From [Eubacterium] cellulosolvens LD2006 (lineage in GTDB: Bacteria; Bacillota; Clostridia; Lachnospirales; Lachnospiraceae): DNA of 64,000 nucleotides. Under the pieces are notes generated by a model that did not search any database, was not told the origin of the DNA, and worked only from the letters and a program-made list of their open reading frames with translations. The stretch lies in contig NZ_JHXY01000006.1 of assembly GCF_000621585.1 (NCBI RefSeq), forward strand, positions 1-64,000, read 5' to 3'. The position numbers were made by a program, and so were the translations under genes. The stretch's first letter is position 1. Each line of letters starts with the position of its first letter. Positions 15,927-25,173 of this stretch are shown here, in pieces.

Positions 15927-17297
15927 TCACATAAAATAGGTTGCCAGTCCGTATACGACCAGGAAAGCGATGATCGCCGGAAGGATGTATTTGAAATAAA
16001 ATCTCAGCTTTGAAGAAACTTTCAGGCCGTCGCCGGTATTTGCCTCCTCGAGAAAGTTGTCAAAGCCCCAGCCGAACTTCCATGTACAGAACAGACAGAA
16101 GATCAGCGAGCCGACCGGCAGACAGATATTGCTGACGAAGAAGTCCTCCAGATCCATGACGCAGTTTCCTTTGCGAAGCGGCTGGAAGCTACTCCACACA
16201 TTAAAACCGAGAGCGCATGGAACGGACATCAGGGCGATAATCACTCCGTTGACGACACCGGCAGTTTTTCTCTTCATATGTCCCAGATCGATGAGGAAAG
16301 ACTGATCGTTCTCGAATACTCCGATCATCGTGGACAATGCCGCGAAGAAAAGGAAGAGGAAGAACAGCGCTCCCCAGATTCTTCCGCCCGGCATGGATAC
16401 AAATACGCGGGGCAGTGTGAGGAAGATCAGACTCGGGCCCGCATCCGGAGAAATTCCGTAGGCGAAGCAGGCCGGGAAAATGATCAGACCGGAGGTGATT
16501 GCCACAAAGGTATCCAGAGCGGTTACGATCGCCGCCTCGCCGACCAGAGATTTCTTCTTGTCGATGTAGCTTCCGTAGATCTCCATGCCGCCCATACCGA
16601 TACTCAGAGTGAAGAAACTCTGATTCAGCGCCGCGTAGATTACATTGCCGATACCGGCCTTCTTCATATTGGCCGCGTTCGGCTTCAGGTAGAAGGCAAA
16701 GCCCTCTTTGGCGCCCGGAAGCGTGAGGCTTCGGATACCGAGAACGATCATGATCAGAATCAGTGCGATCATCATGAATTTTGTGATGGACTCAACGCTC
16801 TTCTGAAGACCGATGCTGCAGACAACCGCAGTGATCGCAACGACGATCAGCATGCAGGTGATCAGGATTCTCGGGGATGCCATCATATGTTCGAAGGCCT
16901 TCTGGATCTCGTCGGTGGACGCATCCTCAAAGGCTCCTGTTGCCATCAGGTAGAAATAATACAGAATCCAGCCGGATACAACGGAATAGAAGAACAGGAG
17001 AACATAGTTGCCCGCCATGGCGACATAGCCCCACAGGTGCCACTTGCTTCCCTTCTTTTCCAGCTTCTCAAAGGCCGGCTTGATACTCAATCGGCTCGCC
17101 CTGCCGACCGAATACTCCATGCAGAGCACCGGAATGCCCAGCGCAATCAGAAACAACGCATAAATCAAGACAAAGAATCCACCGCCGTACTGACCGGTGA
17201 CGTAGGGAAATCTCCATACATTTCCCAGTCCGACCGCGCATCCGGCCGACAGCAGGATGAATCCCAGACGTGATCCAAGACTCTCTCTTTTTTCCAT
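15927..17297 (-). CDS. Sodium-dependent symporter, NSS family (first)
   Basis: A 456-residue, about 11-helix membrane protein of the neurotransmitter:sodium symporter family, which imports amino acids or amines with Na+. The first helix carries the sodium and substrate site in AGCAVGLGNVWRFPY, and GGGFFVLIY follows in helix 2. NQSFFTLSIGMGGMEIYGSY marks helix 6. The protein is shorter than animal members and similar to MhsT/TnaT-like bacterial ones. RBS AAGGAGAGGG precedes the ATG. A second NSS gene lies upstream but is separated by a terminator, so each has its own transcript. Confidence 0.92.
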   Translation of the reverse strand: MEKRESLGSRLGFILLSAGCAVGLGNVWRFPYVTGQYGGGFFVLIYALFLIALGIPVLCMEYSVGRASRLSIKPAFEKLEKKGSKWHLWGYVAMAGNYVLLFFYSVVSGWILYYFYLMATGAFEDASTDEIQKAFEHMMASPRILITCMLIVVAITAVVCSIGLQKSVESITKFMMIALILIMIVLGIRSLTLPGAKEGFAFYLKPNAANMKKAGIGNVIYAALNQSFFTLSIGMGGMEIYGSYIDKKKSLVGEAAIVTALDTFVAITSGLIIFPACFAYGISPDAGPSLIFLTLPRVFVSMPGGRIWGALFFLFLFFAALSTMIGVFENDQSFLIDLGHMKRKTAGVVNGVIIALMSVPCALGFNVWSSFQPLRKGNCVMDLEDFFVSNICLPVGSLIFCLFCTWKFGWGFDNFLEEANTGDGLKVSSKLRFYFKYILPAIIAFLVVYGLATYFM

Positions 17298-17411
17298 TTT
17301 CAGTTACCCTCTCCTTCTTTTTCCGTCGAATTCTCTGACCGTACAGGGGCGTCGCTTTCACCCTTCGCCGGTTTTGTCCGCCGGAAAATGTTCCCTTTTT
17401 CTTTTATCGCG

Positions 17412-17429
17412 TTAAAGCGTAACGCTATA
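17412..17429. promoter_or_regulatory. Shared upstream motif (TTAAAGCGTAACGCTATA)
   Basis: This 18-base sequence, 115 bases before the first NSS gene, recurs with 16 of 18 identities at 30084-30101 before the SSS symporter gene. Its inner part (AGCGTAACGCT) is a near-perfect dyad. It is a plausible operator for a common regulator. Confidence 0.45.
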
Positions 17430-17503
17430 AAGTTCAACGCTTTTGTGCGCGACAGTATTATTATAAATCCCTTCTGCCCGGAAGAAAAGAATTTCGCAGG
17501 CGC

Positions 17504-17526
17504 AAAAATGAATGCCATTCATTTTT
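17504..17526. repeat. 23-bp palindrome in the NSS intergenic region
   Basis: AAAAATGAATG (17504-17514) and CATTCATTTTT (17516-17526) form a perfect inverted repeat around one base. It could be an operator or part of the 3' region of the neighbouring gene. Confidence 0.4.
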
Positions 17527-17547
17527 CGGAATCCGCTCCCGCGCGCA

Positions 17548-17602
17548 AAAAAAGAGAGGGGCAACACGCCGTTTTCCAGCAAATGTTTTCCCTCTCTTTT
17601 TT
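17548..17602 (-). terminator. Terminator after the second NSS gene
   Basis: AAAAAAGAGAGGG (17548-17560) pairs over 13 bp with 17590-17602 around a 29-base loop. On the minus strand the 3' arm runs into TTTTTTT. It separates the two NSS genes. Confidence 0.7.
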
Positions 17603-17682
17603 CTTCTATATGTCTGTGCTTCCGTTTCCCCGTCAAACCGATCGCTGCCGGACGGAAGACTCGCAGATTCGCCTATTTCTCC

Positions 17683-19092
17683 TTACTTGATAAACATTCC
17701 GAGAAGTCCCGTGGACTGCAGGAACAGAATGAACATCATGATCGGCGCCACATATTTAATCATGACGATGTACACATATTTTCTGCGGAATCTGTCGCCG
17801 GTGGACTCCACCTCGTCGATGATCCATTTCGGTCCGACGATCCATCCGATCAGAATCGTGGAGATCATCGAGATGAACGGCATCATAAAGCTGTTGCTGA
17901 TGTAGTCCATGATATCAAGCAGCTGTCCGACAGAACCGTTCGGCAGTTTTACCTCCACGTAGAAGATGCTGTATCCGAGGGCGATAACCGCCGTCGCGAT
18001 CAGGTAAACCGCTCCCATAATCAGCGTGACTTTCTTTCTGTCCGCATGGAAGATCGCCATGATATTCGCAACGATCGCCTCCAGCACGGAGATACAGGAT
18101 GTCAGTGTCGCGAAGATCGCCATCAGGAAGAAGACCGCTCCGACAAAGACTCCCGCCGGTCCCATCGCCCGGAAGACCTTCGGCAGAGAGACAAACATCA
18201 GGCTCGGTCCCGCGCTCATTCCCTCGGTTCCGGAGAACGCGAAGACGGACGGGATAATCATCATACCTGCAAGGAAGGCCACCAGAGTATCGAAGATCTC
18301 GATCTGATTGATGGACTTGCCGAGGTTGACGTCCGGCTTTACATAGGAACCGTAGGTGATCATGATACCCATGGATACGGAGAGTGAGAAGAAAATCTGA
18401 CTCATCGCATCCAGAAGAATCTGGAGAAAGCGTCCCGGCGTCAGTCCGGTCAGGTCAGGTTTCAGATAGACCAGAAGTCCCTGCAGACCGGTGCGGACGG
18501 TTCCGTCCGCGTCCTTGTGCGTGATGGTAAGTGAGAATACAGCGATGCCGACGATCATAACGAGAAGCACCGGCATGAGCCATCTGGATACTCTCTCGAT
18601 TCCTCCCTCGACGCCTTTGTAAATGATCACGGTCGTGATAAACATGAAGATCAGTCCGTAGATCACCGGCGCCACCGGCGATGTGATAAAGCTCACAAAG
18701 AAGTCATCGGCCGCCGCGGCCTTTGCCTCTCCGGTGAAATATACAACCGCGTAACGGGTAATCCAGCCACCGATGACCGCGTAGTAGGTCATGATGAGAA
18801 CCGGCACAAGGAATGTCAGAATTCCGAGGAACTTGAACTTTTTGTTCATCTCTGTGTACGCATAGATCGCGCTCTTCTTCGTCTTTCTTCCGATTGCGAT
18901 ATCGGAAGTCAGAAGGGTGAAGCCAAAGGTAAGAACCAGTACCAGATAAATAATCAGGAACAGTCCGCCGCCATCCTTCGCCGCGAGATACGGAAATCTC
19001 CACAGGTTGCCGACGCCTACCGCGCTTCCGGCCGCAGCCAGCACAAAGCCGAGCTGACCGGAAAAATTACTGCCTTTCTTTTTTTCGTTCAT
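17683..19092 (-). CDS. Sodium-dependent symporter, NSS family (second)
   Basis: About 469 residues, an NSS symporter distinct from its neighbour. FVLAAAGSAVGVGNLWRFPY in helix 1 holds the Na+ ligands, with DGGGLFLIIY after it and QIFFSLSVSMGIMITYGSYV in helix 6. It has the 12-helix layout, whereas the neighbour is somewhat shorter. The start at 19092 (MNEKKKGSNFSGQ) is set by GGAGAG just upstream; the open frame extends further 5' but without a ribosome site. Substrate is unknown. Two adjacent NSS paralogues suggest related amino acids with different specificity. Confidence 0.92.
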   Translation of the reverse strand: MNEKKKGSNFSGQLGFVLAAAGSAVGVGNLWRFPYLAAKDGGGLFLIIYLVLVLTFGFTLLTSDIAIGRKTKKSAIYAYTEMNKKFKFLGILTFLVPVLIMTYYAVIGGWITRYAVVYFTGEAKAAAADDFFVSFITSPVAPVIYGLIFMFITTVIIYKGVEGGIERVSRWLMPVLLVMIVGIAVFSLTITHKDADGTVRTGLQGLLVYLKPDLTGLTPGRFLQILLDAMSQIFFSLSVSMGIMITYGSYVKPDVNLGKSINQIEIFDTLVAFLAGMMIIPSVFAFSGTEGMSAGPSLMFVSLPKVFRAMGPAGVFVGAVFFLMAIFATLTSCISVLEAIVANIMAIFHADRKKVTLIMGAVYLIATAVIALGYSIFYVEVKLPNGSVGQLLDIMDYISNSFMMPFISMISTILIGWIVGPKWIIDEVESTGDRFRRKYVYIVMIKYVAPIMMFILFLQSTGLLGMFIK

Positions 19093-19462
19093 AAAATTCT
19101 CTCCTATTTCCCTCATTTTATGCATTTTCCTGCCGTTTTCAAAAAACAGCAAATATACGCATATTATACACGTCCGCACGCGCAATCACAAACTTAACCT
19201 TGTCTCTGTGATATTTGCGCATTTTTTTCTGTCCATCCGCCTTTCCCCTTTATTATTTCACGAAGACGTTCCCTGTGTCCTTATCAGAACAGAAGATATT
19301 ACTCACGTTGTGCACATTTTTACACAGACAATTTCGTTAATCTTTCCCGGCAGCCGGAGACCATGGTTTTTCATATATATGTTACAATTATTTTATCTAT
19401 ACCTTTATATGATCAAACATCATACAGCCGTATATATATAATAATCTTCAGGAGGTGTTTGC
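19093..19462. other. Divergent promoter region between NSS symporter and adenine deaminase
   Basis: 370 bases without a gene. It holds both ribosome sites (GGAGAG leftward, AGGAGGTG rightward) and an AT-rich stretch (19360-19445) where promoters are likely, but no single clean -35/-10 pair stands out. No purine-riboswitch core was found despite the purine gene downstream. Confidence 0.5.
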
Positions 19463-21169
19463 ATGGAGCTGAATAAATATCTCGCCTGCTCAAGGGCAGC
19501 CAGAAAGCTCGTCCCCGCTGATCTCGTCCTCCGGAACGCAAAGATCGTAAATGTCTTCACGGACCGGGTGGAAGAGGGAAATATCGCCATTACCAGGGGA
19601 ATGATTGTGGGAATCGGCGACTATCAGGGAAAAGAGGAGATTGATCTGCAGGGGCAGTACGTCACCTCCGGCTTTATCGACGCACATCTTCATCTGGAAT
19701 CCACACTTGTGAATCCGCAGGTTCTGATCTCCCAGGCCGAGGCGCACGGCACGACAACCTTCATCGTGGATCCTCACGAAGTCGCGAATGTCGCCGGAAC
19801 AGACGGCATCGACTACCTGCTCTCGCAGACGGAGTCTCTGCCCGCGCATGTCTATGTCATGATCGCGTCCTGCGTGCCGGCCACCCCGATCGACGACAAC
19901 GGCTGCCGGCTGACTGCGATCGATATGAAGAAATATCTGTCCAACCGCCGCGTGCTCGGACTCGGCGAAGTTATGGACTGTATGTCTGTCATCAACGGCG
20001 ACCCGTATATGAACGATAAGCTGGAACTCTTTGACGGAAAGGTCAAAGACGGACACGCCCCGAATCTGACGGACGAAGAACTCGCCGCCTATGTGATGGC
20101 CGGCGTCACCACCGATCACGAGGGCACAACCTACGAATATGTGATGAAGGAGCGCTCCATCGGAATGACCTGCCATATCCGCGAAGGAAGCGCCGCCAGA
20201 AATCTGGAGATGATCGTCAAAGGTATCGTCGAAAACAACACCAACACCGAGGGGTTCTGTTTCTGCACGGATGACAAGCATATCGAGGACATCAGCCGGG
20301 AGGGAGACATCGACCACAATGTCCGGAAGGCCGTCAGTATGGGCATCAGTCCGATCGCAGCGGTAAAAATGGCCACCATCCAGCCGGCGCGGTGCTACGG
20401 TCTGCGCAGAACCGGTGCCGTGGCCCCCGGCTATGACGCCGATCTCGTCGTCTGGGATTCTATCAAGGATTTCAACGCTCAGATGGTCTTCTATAAAGGC
20501 GAACTTGTCGATCCGGACCGGAAGATCCGTCAGGCTCCGTGCCCGCCGCATCTGATGGACACCATTCATCTCGGCGAACTCGATCCCGAAAAAATAAAGA
20601 TCAGGCGCACGGACACTCCTTTTCCTGCTCTCTCGATGATTCCCGGCCAGATCCTGACGGAGCGAAAAGACGTGCTTCTTCCGGGTTATGAATACTTCGA
20701 GCCAAACGGAGACCTCGACAAGATCGCGGTCTTTGAGCGCCACAGGGCGACGGGAAAAACAGGTGTCGGAGTCGTTCTGAATTTCGGACTTAAGGGTGGA
20801 GCAATCGCCTCCTCCGTATCCCATGACAGCCACAATATCATCGTCATCGGCGACAACGACAGGGATATCCTCCTCGCCGTCCGGGAGCTGGAGCGGGCAA
20901 AAGGCGGTTACACGATCATCGAAAACGGTGAGGTCTACGACACGCTGGAGCTACCGGTCATGGGACTCATCTCCGACAAAAGCTACTCCTACGTAAACCG
21001 GAAACTCAAGAAGATGATCTCCCACGCTCACAAAATGGGAGTGCCGAAGGGCATCGATCCGTTTATCACCCTCTCCTTTATGGCGCTTCCGGTCATTCCG
21101 GAGATCCGCTGCACGCCGCGCGGCATATACAGCGTCACCGAGGGCCGTTTCCTTACGGTCACGGAATAG
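19463..21169 (+). CDS. ade: Adenine deaminase
   Basis: A 568-residue amidohydrolase that converts adenine to hypoxanthine and ammonia in purine salvage. The metal site of the family is complete: GFIDAHLHLESTLV, HGTTTFIVDPHEVANV, GLGEVMD and, near residue 220, TTDHEGT; CFCTDDKHIEDI carries the conserved Asp. The composite outer domain starts at LVLRNAKIVNVF and returns in GAVAPGYDADLVVWD. The C-terminal domain (residues about 390-568) is typical of the bacterial Ade family. AGGAGGTG lies 5 bases upstream of the ATG. It complements the purine nucleoside phosphorylase at 11 kb. Confidence 0.95.
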   Translation: MELNKYLACSRAARKLVPADLVLRNAKIVNVFTDRVEEGNIAITRGMIVGIGDYQGKEEIDLQGQYVTSGFIDAHLHLESTLVNPQVLISQAEAHGTTTFIVDPHEVANVAGTDGIDYLLSQTESLPAHVYVMIASCVPATPIDDNGCRLTAIDMKKYLSNRRVLGLGEVMDCMSVINGDPYMNDKLELFDGKVKDGHAPNLTDEELAAYVMAGVTTDHEGTTYEYVMKERSIGMTCHIREGSAARNLEMIVKGIVENNTNTEGFCFCTDDKHIEDISREGDIDHNVRKAVSMGISPIAAVKMATIQPARCYGLRRTGAVAPGYDADLVVWDSIKDFNAQMVFYKGELVDPDRKIRQAPCPPHLMDTIHLGELDPEKIKIRRTDTPFPALSMIPGQILTERKDVLLPGYEYFEPNGDLDKIAVFERHRATGKTGVGVVLNFGLKGGAIASSVSHDSHNIIVIGDNDRDILLAVRELERAKGGYTIIENGEVYDTLELPVMGLISDKSYSYVNRKLKKMISHAHKMGVPKGIDPFITLSFMALPVIPEIRCTPRGIYSVTEGRFLTVTE

Positions 21170-21322
21170 AGCGCATACTTTTTAATTTTTTGCAATTCAA
21201 ATTTTGCACTATATTTTAAACAGAATTTGTTACAACTAACAAATATTAAAAAGTTAGGTCTCTTTTGTTGTAAACCGCATACATCTGTGCTACCCTCTAT
21301 AATATGAACGGAGGTGCATGTT

Positions 21323-21694
21323 TTGACTATTCAGAAATCAGCAGAAGATTATCTTGAAGCAATGCTCATGATGAAGGAAATTCACGGATATATTCGTTCC
21401 ATTGACATCGCGGAACATCTCGGCGTCACCAAACCGAGTGTCAGCTACGCGACCAAGCGCTTGCGCGAAAACGGCTACATCACGATGGACCGGTCCGGTT
21501 TTATCACCCTGACGGATCAGGGTATGGAGATTGCCGACCGCATCTACCGCCGCCACAAGATGCTCACCGAATTCTTCACAACCATCGGTGTGGACAGTGA
21601 GATCGCCCGCGAGGACGCCTGCAAGGTGGAGCACGATATCAGCGATGAAACCTTCGTCGCCATGTCCAGATTTCTGGAAGAACAGAAGAGCTGA
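21323..21694 (+). CDS. DtxR/MntR-family metal-dependent regulator
   Basis: About 123 residues. The N-terminal winged helix is plain: SAEDYLEAMLMM, IRSIDIAEHLGVTKPSVSYA (recognition helix) and KRLRENGYI. The second, metal-binding and dimer domain contains RHKMLTEFF and EDACKVEHDISDE, with the Glu/His ligands of MntR and IdeR. It lacks the SH3-like third domain, as MntR does. The start is best at TTG 21323, eight bases after GGAGG; a GTG at 21314 lies inside the ribosome site and is unlikely. It probably senses manganese or iron; no metal transporter is nearby. Confidence 0.88.
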   Translation: MTIQKSAEDYLEAMLMMKEIHGYIRSIDIAEHLGVTKPSVSYATKRLRENGYITMDRSGFITLTDQGMEIADRIYRRHKMLTEFFTTIGVDSEIAREDACKVEHDISDETFVAMSRFLEEQKS

Positions 21695-21762
21695 TCCGCA
21701 GATCATCAACGTCATCTTATACGTCAAGAAATTTTCGGTGAAATATCCTGTCACACAACGCA

Positions 21763-21819
21763 ACAAGCGGCTTCCGCTTCTTTCGTGATTTTACTCACGA
21801 AAAAGCGGAAGCCGCTTGT
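21763..21819. terminator. Bidirectional terminator between mntR-like gene and permease
   Basis: A 17-bp perfect stem (ACAAGCGGCTTCCGCTT and its complement) topped by an 8-bp inner stem TTTCGTGA/TCACGAAA. No long T run follows, but its position between two converging genes supports a terminator role. Confidence 0.65.
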
Positions 21820-21841
21820 CATATAACAGAGCACTGCCGGA

Positions 21842-23089
21842 TCACTCGCCTTCGTCTGCCTCGTCCGCATCGGAATCGTCTTCCTCCGAAGTCTCTTCCG
21901 ATCCGTCCGCCCGGTCAGCCTCCTCTTCTTTTTTTTCGTTTTCCGCTCTGTACCATTCCTCACGCCGCGCTTTTCTTTCCGCAAGACTCACGAGTATGGA
22001 TTCTTTGTAGATGTAATCCATAATTGCAGCAAACGGAATCGCGAGAAGAATGCCTCCCACGCCGAACATCCGGCCGCCGACCACGATGCATATCAGAATC
22101 CAGACGCCGGAAACGCCGAGCGTCGATGAAAAGAGCTTCGGCTTCAGAATATAGCCGTCAACGGTCTGCAGGACGATCGTAAAGATCAGAAATGTGAGGG
22201 CGTACCACGGATTAATGAGCACAAGTATAAACGCTCCGATCGCGCCGCCGACAATCGGTCCGAAGGTCGGCGCCAGGTTGGTCACGCCGACAACCACGGA
22301 GATCAGAATGCCGTAGGGCAGATCCGCAATCGCCATAAACAGCCAGTTGGTCACGCCGATGATCAGACCATCCAGCACATCGTAGACGATGTAGCGGATC
22401 AGGATCTGGTTCGATCTCTCCCAGAAGACCACATAGTTCTTATACGTCCGATCCAGAACAAACGAGCGCAGGAGCGTATTTCCGGCATTTTTCAGCCGCT
22501 CTTTATCGATCAGGAAATAGATCGCGAAAATCGCTCCGATCACCCAGCTGGCAATGCTCTTTCCGAAGGACACCGTTGTGTTGAGAATCGTATTCATATT
22601 CTTCGGCATATCGGTCAGCAACCGCTCCACCATGTCCTCGCCCTGACTGATAAAACTGGACAAATCAAACTTCCAGTTGCTGCTCAGATTCTCAAGGTCC
22701 TTCAGCAGCTTCTGAAGACTGTGCGCATAGATTTCGATGTTTCCAACGAAGGTCGAAATACTGTTCACAATCTGCGGAATCAGCGCGACCATCAGAAAGA
22801 CGATGCCGGCAAGAACGGTGATGATCGCCGCGACCACCGACAGATTCCGCCGGATCGTATCCTTGCGCACACGGGGAAATATGTGCCGCTCATAGAGCAT
22901 CACGAGCGGATCCATGATATACGCGATGATCAGTCCGAGAAATACCGGATAGATAAAATCCAGAAACGCGGATATACCGGTGAAAAAAATGTTGATGTTA
23001 GACAGTGTCAGGTAGAGAATGACAGCGATACAGAGCGCAATCGTATAAGACGCCCACCGCTTTTTTAACAGATTTTTGTCAAATTTCAT
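21842..23089 (-). CDS. AI-2E family permease
   Basis: A 415-residue membrane protein of the AI-2E (PerM/YdiK-like) family: two N-terminal helix pairs (residues about 15-100), a soluble helical segment around 115-165, then four or five helices including the family stretch GVTNLAPTFGPIVGGAIGAF and the final GGRMFGVGGILLAIPFAAI. The last 45 residues are highly charged (EEEADRADGSEETSEEDDSD). Members have been linked to autoinducer-2 export or to Na+/H+ exchange; which applies here is unknown. It is monocistronic between two terminators or divergent genes. Confidence 0.88.
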   Translation of the reverse strand: MKFDKNLLKKRWASYTIALCIAVILYLTLSNINIFFTGISAFLDFIYPVFLGLIIAYIMDPLVMLYERHIFPRVRKDTIRRNLSVVAAIITVLAGIVFLMVALIPQIVNSISTFVGNIEIYAHSLQKLLKDLENLSSNWKFDLSSFISQGEDMVERLLTDMPKNMNTILNTTVSFGKSIASWVIGAIFAIYFLIDKERLKNAGNTLLRSFVLDRTYKNYVVFWERSNQILIRYIVYDVLDGLIIGVTNWLFMAIADLPYGILISVVVGVTNLAPTFGPIVGGAIGAFILVLINPWYALTFLIFTIVLQTVDGYILKPKLFSSTLGVSGVWILICIVVGGRMFGVGGILLAIPFAAIMDYIYKESILVSLAERKARREEWYRAENEKKEEEADRADGSEETSEEDDSDADEADEGE

Positions 23090-23283
23090 TTGCTGATTTC
23101 CCTCAGATTGTCCGGAAGCCTCTTTTACAGATTCTCTTCCGTTCTTATCATTTCCAATAACTGTTATCTGTTTTCAGTCTAATATATCCCCGCCCCTTCT
23201 GCAACGGATAAAAAAAGATGGCTGGGCTCCGGTTTTCTGCGCTATACTTGATTTTAGTGACGATCGGAAGGAGACTGAAACCA

Positions 23284-23910
23284 ATGAGCGAAAATTTCTT
23301 TGCAACCATATCAAGAATGAAGTATATCGAGCGATGGGCTCTTATGAGAAATGCCAGAACCGAGACTCTCAGCGAACACAGCATGGAGGTTTCCATGATC
23401 GCCCACGCCCTCTGTACAATCGGGAACGTGCGCCACGGCCGGCAGCTTGACTGTGAAAAAGCAGCTCTCATCGGCCTGTATCATGACGCCTCGGAAATCA
23501 TCACAGGCGATATGCCGACGCCGGTCAAGTATTATAACCGGGAGATACGCGCCGCATACAAAGACGTGGAGAGAAGGGCCGATATGCATCTTCTGGAAAA
23601 ACTGCCGGCAGATCTTCGCCCGACCTATGAGGCGATCTTTTTCGCGGACGAGGCCTTCGCCGGCATGACTGAAGCTGAGATCGAGAACGAGAAGTATCTT
23701 CGAAAACTGGTAAAAGCAGCCGACAAAATTTCTGCCCTGATCAAATGCATCGAAGAAGAAAACGCCGGAAACCGGGAATTCCGGACTGCAAAAAAGACCA
23801 TCCAGAAATCAATTGACGAACTCACTGCTCTCTATCCGGAAGTAGACGACTTCGTCCGCGACTTCCTTCCGCCGTACGGAAACACACTGGATGAACTCCT
23901 TGACCGGTAG
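23284..23910 (+). CDS. yfbR: YfbR-like HD-domain 5'-deoxynucleotidase
   Basis: A 208-residue HD-domain phosphohydrolase resembling YfbR, which removes phosphate from deoxynucleoside 5'-monophosphates. The metal ligands are in TLSEHSMEVSMIAHAL (first His), GLYHDASEIITGDMPTPVKY (HD pair) and AADKISALIKC (last Asp). MKYIERWALMRNARTETLSEH matches the family N-terminus. The start at 23284 follows GGAAGGAGAC; an open frame extends 5' but has no ribosome site. It stands alone, divergent from the AI-2E permease, with azlD converging downstream. Confidence 0.9.
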   Translation: MSENFFATISRMKYIERWALMRNARTETLSEHSMEVSMIAHALCTIGNVRHGRQLDCEKAALIGLYHDASEIITGDMPTPVKYYNREIRAAYKDVERRADMHLLEKLPADLRPTYEAIFFADEAFAGMTEAEIENEKYLRKLVKAADKISALIKCIEEENAGNREFRTAKKTIQKSIDELTALYPEVDDFVRDFLPPYGNTLDELLDR

Positions 23911-23952
23911 AAAAGACCGACGTCTTTTATCTTTGGTTTTGCGACGGTTTTC

Positions 23953-24258
23953 TCACAGAATGATTCCGCAGAGAAAGACCGCCACACAGCAGGTAACTGC
24001 CACCGCGAAGAGATCTCCCCACACCCAGGCGACGATCAGTCCCGCAACGAGTGCCGCCACGCCGGCCAGCACATGATCTGTCGCCGTGAGGATTGCCGGA
24101 AATGTCATGACCGCCAGTGTCACATAGGGCACATAGTACAGAAAGGACCGGAAATACCTGTTTTTGATCGGTTTCCGGATAAAGAGAAACGGCATCAGAC
24201 GGATCGCATAGATCGTCAGCGCGATAATCAGCATCGATACATATACATTCCCTGTCAT
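23953..24258 (-). CDS. azlD: Branched-chain amino acid exporter small subunit AzlD
   Basis: A 101-residue protein with four predicted helices, matching AzlD: TIYAIRLMPFLFIRKP then VPYVTLAVMTFPAIL and GLIVAWVWGDLF. With AzlC it forms an exporter for branched-chain amino acids or their analogues. The start overlaps the azlC stop by 4 bases (ATGA), so expression is coupled. Confidence 0.9.
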   Translation of the reverse strand: MTGNVYVSMLIIALTIYAIRLMPFLFIRKPIKNRYFRSFLYYVPYVTLAVMTFPAILTATDHVLAGVAALVAGLIVAWVWGDLFAVAVTCCVAVFLCGIIL

Positions 24259-25052
24259 TTCCCCATTTCCCCCTTCTTCTCATATTCCATCAGCGCCGCG
24301 TCATCCTCATCCAACTCGACATCTTCCGCGTCCGCGACGGGTTTCAGCACGGCCGCCGCACCTGCCAGGAGCACGGTCAGAATGATCACACGGAAACCGG
24401 AAGAGATATTCTTCAGTACCGGAGCCTCCGTAAAAACCCAGCTGGCCGCCATGGAAGCCGCAACGAGCAAGCCGATAAACGCGTTCTTTTTCGCCGGCGG
24501 AACAATGATCGCAAGAAACATACCGTACATGGCTACTCCCAATGCGTTCGTCGCCCAGACCGGAAGAATACTTCCGACCACCACGCCGAGCACCGTACCT
24601 GCCACCCAGCCGGCGACGGATATGAGCGTTATGCCATAGGTATAGAAAGGATTCAGATATCCCTCCACCGTCGATGACAGACCGAAAATCTCATCCGTCA
24701 CACCGTACGCCACCAGAAAGCGGTGAACCGGCGAAGTACCCGGTTTCAGTTTCTGCGTCAGCGAACAGCTCATCAGAAAATAGCGCAGATTGACGATCAG
24801 CGCTGTCGTAATCATCTCCAAAACGCCTGCTCCCCCTCCGATCAGACTGATCGCAGAGAACTGGCCGGCGGACGCCACCATCGTGGCCGACATCACGCCG
24901 GACTGTATCGCGTTCATCCCCGCGTTTTTTGCCGCGATTCCGAGAGCAAAGGATACCGCGAAATATCCCAGGCAGATCGGTATTCCGTTTCGAAGCCCCC
25001 GAAGAAACCAGCCGGAATTGTCCGGCGATGTTTTTTTTCTTTCTGTATTCAC
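24255..25052 (-). CDS. azlC: Branched-chain amino acid exporter large subunit AzlC
   Basis: A 265-residue membrane protein of the AzlC/YgaZ family. RNGIPICLGYFAVSFALGIAA, MSATMVASAGQFSAI and LIVNLRYFLMSCSL are characteristic, and about seven helices are predicted. The C-terminal 25 residues are acidic (DAEDVELDEDDAAL). The start is GTG 25052 with AAGGA about ten bases upstream. Cotranscribed with azlD; this pair needs no ATPase and probably uses proton-motive force. Confidence 0.92.
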   Translation of the reverse strand: MNTERKKTSPDNSGWFLRGLRNGIPICLGYFAVSFALGIAAKNAGMNAIQSGVMSATMVASAGQFSAISLIGGGAGVLEMITTALIVNLRYFLMSCSLTQKLKPGTSPVHRFLVAYGVTDEIFGLSSTVEGYLNPFYTYGITLISVAGWVAGTVLGVVVGSILPVWATNALGVAMYGMFLAIIVPPAKKNAFIGLLVAASMAASWVFTEAPVLKNISSGFRVIILTVLLAGAAAVLKPVADAEDVELDEDDAALMEYEKKGEMGK

Positions 25053-25135
25053 TCGTCTTGTCCTTCTTGTCTGTTGTTCGTGATATGGAAAGCCCGCATG
25101 AAATCAATGTCTCCCGCACCACGCATTCCCAAAAA

Positions 25136-25167
25136 TAAGGAAACACTGATGCATCAGTGTTTCCTTA
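25136..25167 (-). terminator. Terminator after methionine aminopeptidase
   Basis: A perfect 16-bp palindrome (TAAGGAAACACTGATG and its complement, no loop) followed on the minus strand by TTTTTGGG. Confidence 0.75.
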
Positions 25168-25173
25168 CTCAAA

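Noticed and set aside
19193-19462. Purine riboswitch before adenine deaminase
   Set aside because: Searched for because of the gene, but no purine-aptamer core was seen.
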